A DNA stretch of 64,000 nucleotides from JAWKJY01 sp041393535. GTDB lineage: Bacteria > Actinomycetota > Thermoleophilia > Gaiellales > Gaiellaceae. Numbering within the stretch: position 1 is the stretch's first letter; each line of letters begins with the position of its first letter. The notes beneath the pieces are model-generated. The model was not told where the DNA came from and searched no databases. It saw only the letters and a program-made list of their open reading frames with translations. Shown here piece after piece: positions 45,620 through 54,430 of this stretch. Both the position numbers and the translations under genes were made by a program. The stretch is from NCBI GenBank assembly GCA_041393535.1, contig JAWKJY010000006.1, positions 186,001-250,000 of the forward strand. Direction: 5' to 3'.

Positions 45620-45922
45620 TCAGGCGGCCGGCGGCTCCGTGCCCGGCTCCTTCTTCTCGGCCTCGGGCTTCTGCTCGGCCGGCTTCGCCGCCCGGCGCCG
45701 GCGCGGCTTCTCCTCGACGGGCTCGTCGTCGGTCTCGTCGAGCGACTCGATCCGCTCGAGCTCGGCCTCGACCTGCGCGATGCGGGACTTCAGCTCGGCC
45801 TCGGGCAGCCGGTCGCGGCCCTGCTTGGCCAGCCCGAGGCGTGCCTTGTAGCCCTGGATCTCGGCCTCGAGCGCTGCCACGTGGGCAGCCTTCTGGGCGT
45901 CGTTGGTGAACTCGGGAGCCAC
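45620..45922 (-). CDS. Small coiled-coil phage protein after the capsid gene
   Basis: 100 residues. The first 60 form a charged helix (HVAALEAEIQGYKARLGLAK, RIAQVEAELERIESLDETD). The rest is Lys-, Arg-, Glu- and Pro-rich and disordered. It could be a minor head protein. No enzymatic motif is seen. Confidence 0.6.
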   Translation of the reverse strand: MAPEFTNDAQKAAHVAALEAEIQGYKARLGLAKQGRDRLPEAELKSRIAQVEAELERIESLDETDDEPVEEKPRRRRAAKPAEQKPEAEKKEPGTEPPAA

Positions 45923-46007
45923 GTGGCCCTCCTTGGGTCGGGGTGCTTCGTGCGAGGTCGGGCGAGTCGTGCCGCCCGGCCTGGCGGCCGGGCGGTCACG
46001 GGAGGGC

Positions 46008-47534
46008 TCAGAACGTCGGGGTGGCGAGTCCGGTGCCGGCGATGACGGCGGTGGCGGCCGGGTAGCGGCCGGCCGTGAAGGCGGCGTACTTGTAGACCCG
46101 GAAGCGGACGCCGATCTTGTCGCTCAGGATCTCCTTGAACGCCTCGGCGCGGACGCCGCCCTCGAAGAGGAGGTGGTCGCTCATCACCGAGGTGATGATC
46201 CGGTCCTCGTTCGTGCCGCCGCCGAGCGTCGTCGGCATCGAGTTCTCGAGGTGCGTGTTGACGCCGAGGAGGTTGGTGACGGGGCCACCCTCGACCTCGG
46301 CGGCGCCGCCGGAGAAGGTCGCGAGCGCGTTGTTCGGGCCGTTCGAGTTCGCCATGAAGAACGGCCGGCCGGCGGTGTCGAGCTGGCTCGCGCCCCAGAA
46401 CCAGCGGCGGGTCGCCATCCACAGGTGCGTCGGCACCCGCTTGCGGCCGTTCGCGACCTGGTTGAGGGCGTCGGCGATCTTCGGCCACAGCTCCGGCACG
46501 GTCGGCGACGCGTCCGTGTAGGCGACGGAGTTGATCCCGGGCGTGTTGAGCACGCCGAGGAAGTCGTTGACGCCGGTGCCGTTCAGGACGGACAGGTCGA
46601 GCCGGAGATCCATGTCCGCGAACAGGTCGGGGAAGATGATCTGGTCGAACGCGACGGGCGACTGCTCGAGGACCTGCAGCGCGTAGTCCTGGAAGCCGGC
46701 GATCGTGCGCACCGGCGCCGTCACCATCGCCGAGGTCATGTCCTGCGACGTGATCGTCTGCAGGTCGCCGGTCTGGAAGCCGGCGAGGCCGCCCTGCGTG
46801 ATCCGCGGCACCGAGATCGAGTCGGTGCCGGCCGGGAGCGGGATGCCGCGGCAGGCGTCCGCGAACGGCCTGTTGGCGCGGACGAGGGCCGCGTAGTCCT
46901 CGAGCATCCAGAGCGGGGGCATGAACTCGCCGGCGGATCCGTCGAGCCGGGTGACGCCGCGGCGGCTGATCGGGCCGCCCTGCTGCTCGAGCGCGCGCAG
47001 GACGAGGCCCGCGGCGACCGGCGGCAGCGCGCGGAGCACCTCGTTGATCGCGTCGTCGAGCTCGCGCTCCGCGTGCCGGCTCTCGATCCGGTCGCGCCGC
47101 TCGGCCTCGGCGACCATCTCGCGGCCGTGCCGCTGGAGGCGCTCGCGCACCTGCGGGGTGATCCCCTGGCGCATCGAGACGCGCGCCATGTCGAGGAAGA
47201 ACGACGTGTGCAGGTCGTGCCGCTGGTAGGTGGCCGGCTCCGCGCCGACGCGCACGTCGGGCGTCTCGCCGCCGTCGCCGCCGCGCTCCTCGCCCTCGGC
47301 GGGCTCGGACGGGGCCGGGTGCGCGGTGCGGGCGCGCTCGACCTGCTCGAGCCGCTCGACCTCGCGCGCGCAGCGCTCGGCCTCGGTCTCGGCCGTCTGG
47401 AACGCCGTCCAGAGGCCGTCGACCTCGTCGGCCGGCATCGTCTCGGGCGCGTTCTGGTACGCCTCGTCGGCCGCGCGGAGGGTGGCGACGGCGTTGCGGT
47501 AGGCCTCGCGGGCCGCGCGCAGCTTCGGGTTCAT
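46008..47534 (-). CDS. Major capsid protein, HK97 fold, with N-terminal delta (scaffold) domain
   Basis: 508 residues. The first 75 form a long helix (LRAAREAYRNAVATLRAADE; AETEAERCAREVERLEQVER) like the HK97 delta domain, which the protease removes. The capsid part carries SVPRITQGGLAGFQTGDLQT, QVLEQSPVAFDQIIFPDLF, DLSVLNGTGVNDFLGVLNT and WMATRRWFWGASQLDTAGRP, all typical of the fold. The ATG overlaps the protease stop. Intact. Confidence 0.92.
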   Translation of the reverse strand: MNPKLRAAREAYRNAVATLRAADEAYQNAPETMPADEVDGLWTAFQTAETEAERCAREVERLEQVERARTAHPAPSEPAEGEERGGDGGETPDVRVGAEPATYQRHDLHTSFFLDMARVSMRQGITPQVRERLQRHGREMVAEAERRDRIESRHAERELDDAINEVLRALPPVAAGLVLRALEQQGGPISRRGVTRLDGSAGEFMPPLWMLEDYAALVRANRPFADACRGIPLPAGTDSISVPRITQGGLAGFQTGDLQTITSQDMTSAMVTAPVRTIAGFQDYALQVLEQSPVAFDQIIFPDLFADMDLRLDLSVLNGTGVNDFLGVLNTPGINSVAYTDASPTVPELWPKIADALNQVANGRKRVPTHLWMATRRWFWGASQLDTAGRPFFMANSNGPNNALATFSGGAAEVEGGPVTNLLGVNTHLENSMPTTLGGGTNEDRIITSVMSDHLLFEGGVRAEAFKEILSDKIGVRFRVYKYAAFTAGRYPAATAVIAGTGLATPTF

Positions 47535-48358
47535 CGGTGGGTGCTCCTCGTGACGTGGAAGTGGGTGGATGCGGCCGCGCGCCGGCGGCGTGCCTGGTGG
47601 CGTCGCGCCTGCTCGGCCTGCTCGCTCGCCCGCAGCTGCTCGACGACCTCGGCGCCCGCCCCTGGCCGGGGCGCGACGCGATGGGTGGCCCCTGCCTCCT
47701 CGGGCAGGCGACCGTCGCGGAACGCGGTCTCGACGAGGCCGCGGACGCGGCTGCGCAGCCCGACGTCGGTCGCCGGGTAGGCGGCCTGCGGGACGGCGCT
47801 GACCTCGTACAACTCGCCGACCTCGAGCACCGTGCGCACGACGCGGCGCTCGTTCTCGTTCTCCTCGATCTCCCAGCGGTCGGCGGCGACCGTGAACGCG
47901 AAGCTCATCTGGTCGACGACCTGGTTGCGGAGCTTCGGGACGAGCCGGCGGGCGTCCATGTCCTCGGGGTCGAGGCGGGAGAAGATGTGCAGGCCACGCG
48001 GGTCCTCGCGCAGCTCGAGCGAGCCGGCGCCGGCCTTGCGCGTCGTGCGCGCCATCGCGGCGGCCATGTCGTGCGAGTAGACGAAGTGGACGTCCGGGTT
48101 GCGCGAGAGCACCTTCGCGAAGGCGCCGCGCGCGATCTGCTCCTGGTACTCGCCTTCCCACCAGTCCCAGAGCGGCAGCGACAGCGTCTCGAACACGGCC
48201 GCGTGGCCGGTGACGACGTGCCAGTTGCCGCCGGTCTCCTCGCCGGACTCGCGCAGCGTGACGTCGCCGGTCGCGTAGGCGCGCAGCTCGACGTCGTCGG
48301 GCCAGTCGCGGCGCAGCCACGTGGCAGGCTGACGCTCCGGGCGTGCCGGCATGCTCAT
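47531..48358 (-). CDS. HK97 family prohead protease
   Basis: 275 residues from ATG 48358, with AGGAGG eight bases upstream. Conserved parts: NWHVVTGHAAVFETLSLPLW, EYQEQIARGAFAKVLSRN, VHFVYSHDMAAAMARTTR (catalytic histidine), MSFAFTVAADRW and LYEVSAVPQAAYPATDVGLR (catalytic serine in EVSAV). It processes the capsid protein during head maturation. The C-terminal 40 residues are Arg/Ala-rich. Confidence 0.92.
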   Translation of the reverse strand: MSMPARPERQPATWLRRDWPDDVELRAYATGDVTLRESGEETGGNWHVVTGHAAVFETLSLPLWDWWEGEYQEQIARGAFAKVLSRNPDVHFVYSHDMAAAMARTTRKAGAGSLELREDPRGLHIFSRLDPEDMDARRLVPKLRNQVVDQMSFAFTVAADRWEIEENENERRVVRTVLEVGELYEVSAVPQAAYPATDVGLRSRVRGLVETAFRDGRLPEEAGATHRVAPRPGAGAEVVEQLRASEQAEQARRHQARRRRAAASTHFHVTRSTHR

Positions 48359-48381
48359 CGGTCGTTCCTCCTGCGGGTCGG

Positions 48382-48579
48382 TTAGCGGGCGCGCACGAGC
48401 TGGCCGTGGCCGTTCAGCCGCCACGGCGCGCGCTCCTCGTCGTCGTCGTCGGGCGCGGGCGGCCCCGCCTCGTCCTCGTCGGGCTCTTCGTCGGCGTCGG
48501 CGCCGATCATCTGGCCGCCGCCGCCGACCGGGATCTCGATCACGATGTCGCCGCCCTCGATCGGCGGCAGGCCCATCAT
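48382..48579 (-). CDS. Small acidic phage protein between portal and protease
   Basis: 65 residues from ATG 48579, overlapping the portal stop (ATGA). It reads IEGGDIVIEIPVGGGGQM, then a run of Asp and Glu (EEPDEDEAG, DDDDEE), then WRLNGHGQLV. The overlap and good start context support it. Function unknown. Confidence 0.6.
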   Translation of the reverse strand: MMGLPPIEGGDIVIEIPVGGGGQMIGADADEEPDEDEAGPPAPDDDDEERAPWRLNGHGQLVRAR

Positions 48580-49691
48580 CGCGCGCCCTCGTTCTTCGTC
48601 AGGACGCCGTCCTGGACGAGCATGTGGATGACGTTCGCGGTCGTCGAGATGTCGCCGCGCAGGAACTCGCTCGGGTCGAAGCGCGGGTACGGCCGCGGCC
48701 GGGCCCGCTCCTGCCCGAACAGGTGCACGTCCGCGTAGAGGGCGCGTTCGATCCGGCGCGCGCGCGGCAGGAGCGAGAAGCGGAAGAACAGGTCGGCGGT
48801 CGACTCCGGCGTGCGCGGGCTCCCCGCCGCGGCGGCGTGGAGCAGGTCGGCCGGGTAGATCCGCCAGGCGCGCGCGACGTCGCGCGCGATCGCCTCGGCG
48901 AGCTCGGCCGCCTGCGCCTCCTTCAGGTTGAAGCCGAGCGGGTTCACCTTCATGCCGCCCCAGGAGAGGCCGACGCCGCCGGAGCGGGTCGGGCCGCCGT
49001 GCTTGCGCACCCACTCCCGGACGATCTCCTTGCGGTCGTCCGGGCTCGGCTTGCCGGGGATCTCGAGCACGAGCCCGGGCATGCCCATCCGCTCGAAGTA
49101 GCTGCCGCGGTACTCCTCGTAGGCGGCGGCGGTGCGCAGCGACCGGCGGTGCAGGTCAGGGGCCGCGACGCCTTCGGCGCCGCCGCCGGGCGACCAGCCG
49201 CGTACGTGCACGACGTTCTCGGTGACGTCGGTGCGGGCGCCGTTGATCCACGCCTCGATCACCTTGCGGTTCGTGCCCTTGACGCGGCGGACGCGGCAGA
49301 AGTCGGGGCTGATCGGGTACAGCTCCTCGACGCGGCCCTTGACGATCACCTTCCAGAGGAACGCGTTGCGCTCGAGCTCGGTCGCGGCGACGGTGTCGGC
49401 CCACAGGTCGAACGACGTCCAGCCCTCCGCTGGCTCCTGGAAGAGGTGCGCGAGCGGGTGCTCGTACAGCGGCGTCCGCTGCTGACCGTCGCCCTGGTAG
49501 ACGCGCATCACGAGCGACGCGAGCTCCTCGGAGAGCAGCCGCACGGCGCACGCGACCGACGCGACCTGGAGCGCCGGCACGCGCACGTCGCCGCTGCCGA
49601 TCGCGACCGCCTCGCCGGGAGCCGGGATGAAGTTCTGGGTCTCGAACATGCGCAGCGCCCGGTCGCCGCCGTTGCGGGTCGCGATGATCAC
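48576..49691 (-). CDS. Portal protein, HK97 type
   Basis: 371 residues from GTG 49691. It has VASVACAVRLLSEELASLVM near the start, PLAHLFQEPAEGWTSFDLWA, ERNAFLWKVIVKGRVEELYP, MGMPGLVLEIPGKPSPDDRK and SWGGMKVNPLGFNLKEAQAA, and it ends with the typical RGDISTTANVIHMLVQDGVL. It forms the ring through which DNA enters the head. The GTG overlaps the upstream stop. Confidence 0.9.
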   Translation of the reverse strand: MIIATRNGGDRALRMFETQNFIPAPGEAVAIGSGDVRVPALQVASVACAVRLLSEELASLVMRVYQGDGQQRTPLYEHPLAHLFQEPAEGWTSFDLWADTVAATELERNAFLWKVIVKGRVEELYPISPDFCRVRRVKGTNRKVIEAWINGARTDVTENVVHVRGWSPGGGAEGVAAPDLHRRSLRTAAAYEEYRGSYFERMGMPGLVLEIPGKPSPDDRKEIVREWVRKHGGPTRSGGVGLSWGGMKVNPLGFNLKEAQAAELAEAIARDVARAWRIYPADLLHAAAAGSPRTPESTADLFFRFSLLPRARRIERALYADVHLFGQERARPRPYPRFDPSEFLRGDISTTANVIHMLVQDGVLTKNEGAR

Positions 49692-49990
49692 CGCAACGCG
49701 CCCCCGAGCTCGACGACGTCGAGCTCCTGGAGGAACAGGACGCGCGCCGCGGGGACCCGCTGGCGCCCGACGAGCTCGTGGGTCTCCTCGCCGGCGAGCA
49801 CGCGGGCCCGCTCGAGCACGTAGTGCCCGTCGACGCGACCGACGAGCAGCCCCTCGAGCGACGGCTCGACGCCGCCGTCGATCGCGGCGGCGGGCGCGGC
49901 GAGGTGCAGCCGCACGAGCGGGACGAGCTCCGGCCGAGGTGCCCGGCGCACGCGGCCGCGCTGGCGCAGCCTGCTCCTGAGGGAGAGCAT
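49688..49990 (-). CDS. Hypothetical phage protein between terminase and portal
   Basis: 100 residues. The basic N terminus MLSLRSRLRQRGRVRRAPRP is followed by VPLVRLHLAAPAAAIDGGVE and VLFLQELDVVELGGALR. It begins right at the terminase stop and overlaps the portal start, so it belongs to the head operon. No function can be assigned. Confidence 0.6.
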   Translation of the reverse strand: MLSLRSRLRQRGRVRRAPRPELVPLVRLHLAAPAAAIDGGVEPSLEGLLVGRVDGHYVLERARVLAGEETHELVGRQRVPAARVLFLQELDVVELGGALR

Positions 49991-51779
49991 CTACGCGTCC
50001 TCCTCGTCGATGTCGAGCTCGTCGAAGTCGAGCCACTCGAAGCCGACGGCCAGCTCGGGCAGGTTGAGGAAGCCCCACCACGCGTAGCAGCCCGCGACCG
50101 CCGCGTCGATCGGGCTGGCGGCGTGCAGCTTCGAGATCCGCCAGCCGCGCTCGTCGCGGATCCCCTGGACGCCCTCGACGTGGCCGCGCAGCACGCGATC
50201 GGTGTCGGCCCAGCGGAGTCCGTCGACGCCGACGGCCTTGATGAACTCGCTGACCGCATCGCGCGCCGGCGCCGCCGACACGTTCATCTCGACCATGGTC
50301 AGGCCGTGGTCGGCGAGGTGCTTCGCCTCCGACGAGAGGTAGCGCGGGTCGTAGACGACCGCCGCGATGTTGTGGCTGCGGGCGAGCTCGAGCACGAACG
50401 GCTCGACGAACCGCTCGTTGTCGATCTGGTCGCCTGGGCAGAGCACGTGCGCGAGCCCCTGCGCGACGAGCTCCGGCCGGACGGTGAAGACGCGGCTCTG
50501 CATGACCGGTGCCCCGTCGGGGCCGCGGCCGACCCAGGTGACGGCGGTCGTGTCGTACGTCTGGGCGCCGTCCATCCCGATCCAGATCGCCGCGCCGTCA
50601 CTCACGCGCAAGCTGGTCGCGAGATGCCGGAAGCGGGTCGCGGCCGGCCAGGCGCCGCGCACCTTGGTCCAGGCGTTCGCGTTCAAGCGCAACCAGTCCA
50701 GCTCGTCCTGGCCGGGCTGGTGCAGCTGCCGGATCAGGGTGCGCGGGTTCACCCACGGGGCGGGGTTGCAGGCGCGCACGACCTTCGGGTCGTCGATCGA
50801 CCCGTCGAAGTCGTCCGGGAGCCCGTACCAGTGCATCAGGAACCCGGTCTCGCGGTCGCGGAGCACGCGCAGGAAGCCGCCGTTCATGACCTCGAGGCTG
50901 GGGTGCTTGATCGCCTCCTCGTACATCTCCCAGAGCCAGCCACCGGGCCAGCCCGCGGTCGACATCGCGAAGAAGTCGGCCTCGCCGTCGCGCTTGTGCA
51001 GCGCCTGGCGCAGCGCGTTCACGGTCTCCCGCTCGCGGTCGGTGCGCAGGAGCCAGCCCTCGTCGCTCATGCCGCGCGTCGGGATCACGCCTTGCCCGAG
51101 CCGGCCGTCGCTCGAGAGCACCTTGTAGAAGCCCGCGCCGCCGCGCCGCCGGAGCTCGTTGCCGGGGCGAAGCCAAGCGGCGAGCTCGCCCTCCTCGGCC
51201 TGGACGGTGGCGAAGCGATGGGCCAGCCGCGCCTGATCCTTGCTGCCGGCGATCGAGTAGACCTCGGGCGCGTCGTCGTTGGAGCACAGGGCCTCCAGGC
51301 ACAGGCCGGCGCCTGACGGGTCTTCCCCGTCCCTTCGCCGCCGAACAGGCCGACCGTGTAGACACGACGGCCGTGTCGGTCACGCTCGAGGAACTCGCTC
51401 GTCCAGGCCCGCTGGAACCGCTCGAGCCGAACGGCTGCCCGGCCTTCGGCCCTGAGACGTGGCGGAGGAAGCGGGGGAAGAAGCCAAGGGCGCGCTTCGC
51501 GCTGCCGCGCGGGCCGAGCTTGGCGAGCGCGACGTCGAGGTCTCGGCCGCTTCGGCTGGCGCGCTCGTCGGCGTAGGCTGCGACGGCGCGCTCGAACTCG
51601 ACTGCGATCGCGCGCCGCTCGAGGTGGTGCTCGCTAGCGCGGTAGCGCAGCTGGATCTCGCCGAGCCGGGGATCGGGGACGATCCCGTCGCTCTCGAGGA
51701 GGGCCGCATGGTTGGCTCGTCGGCCGAGGAAGGTGCCGTCACGGACGAGGTCGGCCAGGCTCTTGCGGCGAGCGGGCAC
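49991..51779 (-). CDS. Terminase large subunit (two frameshifts)
   Basis: About 596 residues after restoring two single bases. The first frame (GTG 51779) gives a 110-residue N-terminal part with LADLVRDGTFLGRRANHAAL. A shift near 51425 leads to FQRAWTSEFLERDRHGRR and the Walker A motif GLFGGEGTGKT. A shift near 51318 leads to YSIAGSKDQARLAHRF and on through FFAMSTAGWPGGWLWEMYEE to the nuclease domain with WIGMDGAQTYDTTAVTWVG and AVVYDPRYLSSEAKHLAD (acidic metal ligands). It packages phage DNA. Confidence 0.85.
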
Positions 51780-51783
51780 ACGT

Positions 51784-52212
51784 CTACGCGGCGCTCAACG
51801 GCCGGAATCGTCCAGTCTGGATGCTTCGCGCGGCGAGTTGGGCGCGGGTCGCACGGCCCGCCGCGACCGCCAGACCCTCCCCCCCGTCAGCCCGCTCGCG
51901 CGCATGCCGGGCTGCGTGGCAGCGACGGCAGCGCGTCACGCAGTCGACGGGCTCGACGAGGTCGTGCCGGTGCCTCAGCCCCAGGGTGACGACGTCGACC
52001 GTCAGGTCCGCGCCCGACCCGCAGTCCTGGCAGCGATAGCCATCGCGCGCGAGGACTGCGGGTCGAACCCTCCGCCAGTTGGCCGAGTAGCGGCCGCTCA
52101 CCCGGTTCCGGCGCGCACTGCCAGCGTTGCGTACGCGACGGCAGCAGACGCACAGGCCGCGAGACTCGACCAGCTGGCCGCAGCCTCTGCACATGAATGC
52201 GAGCGGGCTCAC
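51784..52212 (-). CDS. HNH endonuclease next to the terminase
   Basis: About 142 residues from GTG 52212 (or ATG 52194). An N-terminal knuckle has CRGCGQLVESRGLCVCC. The HNH core is VLARDGYRCQDCGSGADLTV with downstream RHRHDLVEPVDCVTRCRRCH, giving the CxxC/CxxC structural zinc and the catalytic histidines. HNH enzymes beside terminase genes help generate packaging ends in cos phages. The gene starts on the stop of a 31-residue frame. Confidence 0.82.
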   Translation of the reverse strand: MSPLAFMCRGCGQLVESRGLCVCCRRVRNAGSARRNRVSGRYSANWRRVRPAVLARDGYRCQDCGSGADLTVDVVTLGLRHRHDLVEPVDCVTRCRRCHAARHARERADGGEGLAVAAGRATRAQLAARSIQTGRFRPLSAA

Positions 52213-52304
52213 CGGTGTCGCCAGTGGACGGTGACCGGCCCGACCGGCACGGCCGTGTAGCAGGCGAAGCGGGCAGGGAGCGGGCCTCGGCCAAGCATGA
52301 TCAT
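52209..52304 (-). CDS. 31-residue frame coupled to the HNH gene
   Basis: MIMLGRGPLPARFACYTAVP and eleven more residues end at a TGA that overlaps the HNH GTG (GTGA). It starts 15 bases after the HTH gene stop. Coupling and spacing suggest a real small gene or leader. Evidence is limited. Confidence 0.4.
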   Translation of the reverse strand: MIMLGRGPLPARFACYTAVPVGPVTVHWRHR

Positions 52305-52318
52305 CAGCCGGCCGACGG

Positions 52319-52756
52319 TCAGCACTCGCCGGTCTCCGGGTCGAGCGGGAACCGCTCCCACTCCGCGAGCAGGTCGATCGCCCACGACGCCTGCCGCTGC
52401 GACAGCCCGTCCGCGTGCGGCACCTCGTCGAGGCCGAACCGCTCCCGCACCCTCTCCAGCGCCCGACGCTTCGCCTCGCCCTTCTCCCAGCGGCGGGCCA
52501 GGTCGATCGCGCCGGCCTTCGCATGGAACGCGCGCAGCTGCCCGGTCGTCGCGTCCGGCTCCTCCAGCGGCTCCTGCGCCGGGACGAGCAGGACGCCGCC
52601 ACGCGCGAACGTGTGCAGATCCCGGACGCTCACCCTTGTCGCGCGACCGACCTTCCGGCGGGTCAGCTCGCCGTGCTCGAGCAGTTGCCAGATGGTGCGC
52701 TCGCTCACCGACAGAAGCCGGGCGGCCTCACGAACCGTGACGAGGAACGGCTCCAT
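52319..52756 (-). CDS. Excisionase/MerR-type helix-turn-helix DNA-binding protein
   Basis: 145 residues; ATG 52756 overlaps the upstream stop. An N-terminal winged helix, FLVTVREAARLLSVSERTIW and LTRRKVGRATRVSVRDLHTF, matches the helix-turn-helix of excisionase-like or phage DNA-binding proteins. The last 80 residues are helical. Its position upstream of HNH and terminase would also suit a small-terminase-like function, but the resemblance is to DNA-binding excisionase domains. Confidence 0.7.
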   Translation of the reverse strand: MEPFLVTVREAARLLSVSERTIWQLLEHGELTRRKVGRATRVSVRDLHTFARGGVLLVPAQEPLEEPDATTGQLRAFHAKAGAIDLARRWEKGEAKRRALERVRERFGLDEVPHADGLSQRQASWAIDLLAEWERFPLDPETGEC

Positions 52757-52968
52757 CAGCACGCCGCCTGCGGCGGCCAGACCCTGGCGATGCGCAGCTC
52801 GGTCACCAGGCGCGCGTTGAAGTCGAGCGCGCCCGCCCGCTCACGCGGGTCGGGCTCGGCGAACGCGGCCCGGATCAGCCGGTCGAGCTCGGATCGCACC
52901 TGGCCGGGCGAGCACCGGTCGTCGCGCCAGCGGTGCGCGAGCTGCTGCGGGTAGTTGAGCTCCACCAC
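52756..52968 (-). CDS. Small hypothetical phage protein
   Basis: 70 residues from GTG 52968 (a GTG GTG pair): VELNYPQQLAHRWRDDRCSP then a helical part RSELDRLIRAAFAEPDPRER and ELRIARVWPP. It overlaps the HTH gene start. Its codon use matches neighbouring genes. Function unknown. Confidence 0.55.
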   Translation of the reverse strand: MVELNYPQQLAHRWRDDRCSPGQVRSELDRLIRAAFAEPDPRERAGALDFNARLVTELRIARVWPPQAAC

Positions 52969-53005
52969 GCGGGTGCGGCCCGCAACGCGCCGGGCAGGTG
53001 GCGCA

Positions 53006-53383
53006 CTACGGGCCGTGTAGGGCGGGCGGGCGGTCGGGTGGGCCAGGGAGCCCTGAACCGTCCGCCTCGTCCGAATCCAGGGTATCGGCAGACTCGCCGG
53101 TCGACTTGAGCCCGAACCCGCCGAGCAGGCCCCTCCGCTCGCGCCGTAACAGCTCCTGCTCGGGCCTCGTCCCAGGGATCGCGCCACCGAGCCCGCCCGG
53201 CGTCCCGACCGCCGGGATGCCCCGCAGCTTGTGCGCGTCTCCGCTCGGGGTCATCACCACACCGTGCTCCTCCGCCACCACCCGCTGCTCCCGCTCGAGC
53301 GCGCGGCGACGAAAGCGGGCGAGCAGGTGCCTGCCATGCTCGCCCGCCAGCCGCGGCTGATCGTCCGCCAGATGCGACCCCAC
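53006..53383 (-). CDS. Hypothetical phage protein
   Basis: 125 residues from GTG 53383, two bases after the upstream stop region. The N-terminal half is helical and basic (HLLARFRRRALEREQRVVAE), followed by HGVVMTPSGDAHKLRGIPAV and a Gly/Pro-rich tail. No known domain is evident. Confidence 0.55.
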   Translation of the reverse strand: MGSHLADDQPRLAGEHGRHLLARFRRRALEREQRVVAEEHGVVMTPSGDAHKLRGIPAVGTPGGLGGAIPGTRPEQELLRRERRGLLGGFGLKSTGESADTLDSDEADGSGLPGPPDRPPALHGP

Positions 53384-53605
53384 CTACCGGATCCCTCGCC
53401 GCGCCGCGACCTCCTGCCGGATCTTCCGCTCCGCCGCCCGATGCCGATCCCTCGCCGCCGACAGCGAGATCCCCAGCTCCTTCGCCGCCGACCGCATCCC
53501 CCAGGCCGGGTGCTCGTCGAGCAGCTCGAGCAGCTCGATCTCCGGCTCCGTGCAGACCGCCCGGATGATCTCCCACAGCTCCGCAGCCGACTCCGGCAGG
53601 CTCAC
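53384..53605 (-). CDS. Small helix-turn-helix protein (sigma region 4-like)
   Basis: 73 residues from GTG 53605, overlapping the upstream stop (GTGA). It reads SLPESAAELWEIIRAVCTEP, then IELLELLDEHPAWGMRSAAK and ELGISLSAARDRHRAAERK, the last part looking like a DNA-recognition helix after a turn. Such proteins may act as late-gene activators. It lies about 400 bases upstream of the head genes, consistent with that idea. Confidence 0.6.
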   Translation of the reverse strand: MSLPESAAELWEIIRAVCTEPEIELLELLDEHPAWGMRSAAKELGISLSAARDRHRAAERKIRQEVAARRGIR

Positions 53606-53808
53606 CGCCGCCTCCGCTTCTGCCGGCCGCGGCCGCCGGGCCCGCGCGGGCCCGGCATCGTCTCGACGAGCGCCTGGTAGGCGAGCAGCCCCACCTCGCG
53701 CCCGTACCGGGCAACGAGCAAGCCGCGCGCCGCGGCGGAGCGGCCGCCAGCAAGGGCCCGCGACACCTCCCGCATCAGCGGGACGTCCGCGGGCCGGAAT
53801 GCGGACAC
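53602..53808 (-). CDS. Small hypothetical phage protein
   Basis: 68 residues: FRPADVPLMREVSRALAGGR, then LLVARYGREVGLLAYQALVE and a basic Gly/Arg tail. It is translationally coupled to the HTH gene downstream. Function unknown. Confidence 0.55.
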   Translation of the reverse strand: MSAFRPADVPLMREVSRALAGGRSAAARGLLVARYGREVGLLAYQALVETMPGPRGPGGRGRQKRRRR

Positions 53809-53811
53809 CGG

Positions 53812-54114
53812 CTACGCTCCGGCCGCGGCCGCCCGCGAGCGCTGCCTCCGCGCCTTCGCCTCGGCCCGGTCGTCGTGCTCGAGGATCAGGTCGCGCCGCT
53901 CCTCCCAGCGGCTCCACACCTTCCGCCGCTCCGCCGCGTGGCGGTCGTGCAGCTCCCGCGTCGCCGCCCGGAACGCGGTCGCGAGCTTCCCCAGCTCCGC
54001 GTCGCGATCCGCGCGCGCCTTCTGCAGCTTCTGCCGCAGCGACGGATCCAGCGGCGGCACCAGCGCCAGCGCCCGCGCCTTCCTGCGCTGCAGACGAGCC
54101 CGCCTACCCGACAC
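53812..54114 (-). CDS. Highly charged helical phage protein
   Basis: 100 residues of almost continuous Arg-, Glu- and Ala-rich helix (LRQKLQKARADRDAELGKLA; ERRKVWSRWEERRDLILEHD). Probably a coiled coil. It is spaced 3 bases from each neighbour, within a leftward series of small genes. Confidence 0.5.
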   Translation of the reverse strand: MSGRRARLQRRKARALALVPPLDPSLRQKLQKARADRDAELGKLATAFRAATRELHDRHAAERRKVWSRWEERRDLILEHDDRAEAKARRQRSRAAAAGA

Positions 54115-54117
54115 CGT

Positions 54118-54366
54118 TCAGACCTTCCATCCGAGCTGCTCCTCTCGTTCGGGCGAGCGCATGCAGACCAGGAACAGCTCGACCGCCCGGGCGGCCAGAT
54201 CCGGCCCGAGGGCCTCGACCCGGCGATCGCCGCGAGACGCGACGATCCCTCGCGCGGTCAGCTCGATCTCCCAACCGGCCGCAAGCAGGTAGAGGCGCGT
54301 GCGGCCGTCACCCGTACGGGCGAGCCGCTCAACGACCTCCGGGGCTGTCACGTCGACGACGGGCAC
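54118..54366 (-). CDS. Small hypothetical phage protein
   Basis: 82 residues: VVDVTAPEVVERLARTGDGR, then LLAAGWEIELTARGIVASRG and PDLAARAVELFLVCMRSPE. A mixed alpha/beta fold is likely. In the same leftward transcript as the adjacent small genes. Function unknown. Confidence 0.55.
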   Translation of the reverse strand: MPVVDVTAPEVVERLARTGDGRTRLYLLAAGWEIELTARGIVASRGDRRVEALGPDLAARAVELFLVCMRSPEREEQLGWKV

Positions 54367-54430
54367 GCGATCGCTCGCTCACCAGTCGCCCGCCGGCCAC
54401 GACAGCCCGAGGGGGGCGCTCGCGCGAAGC

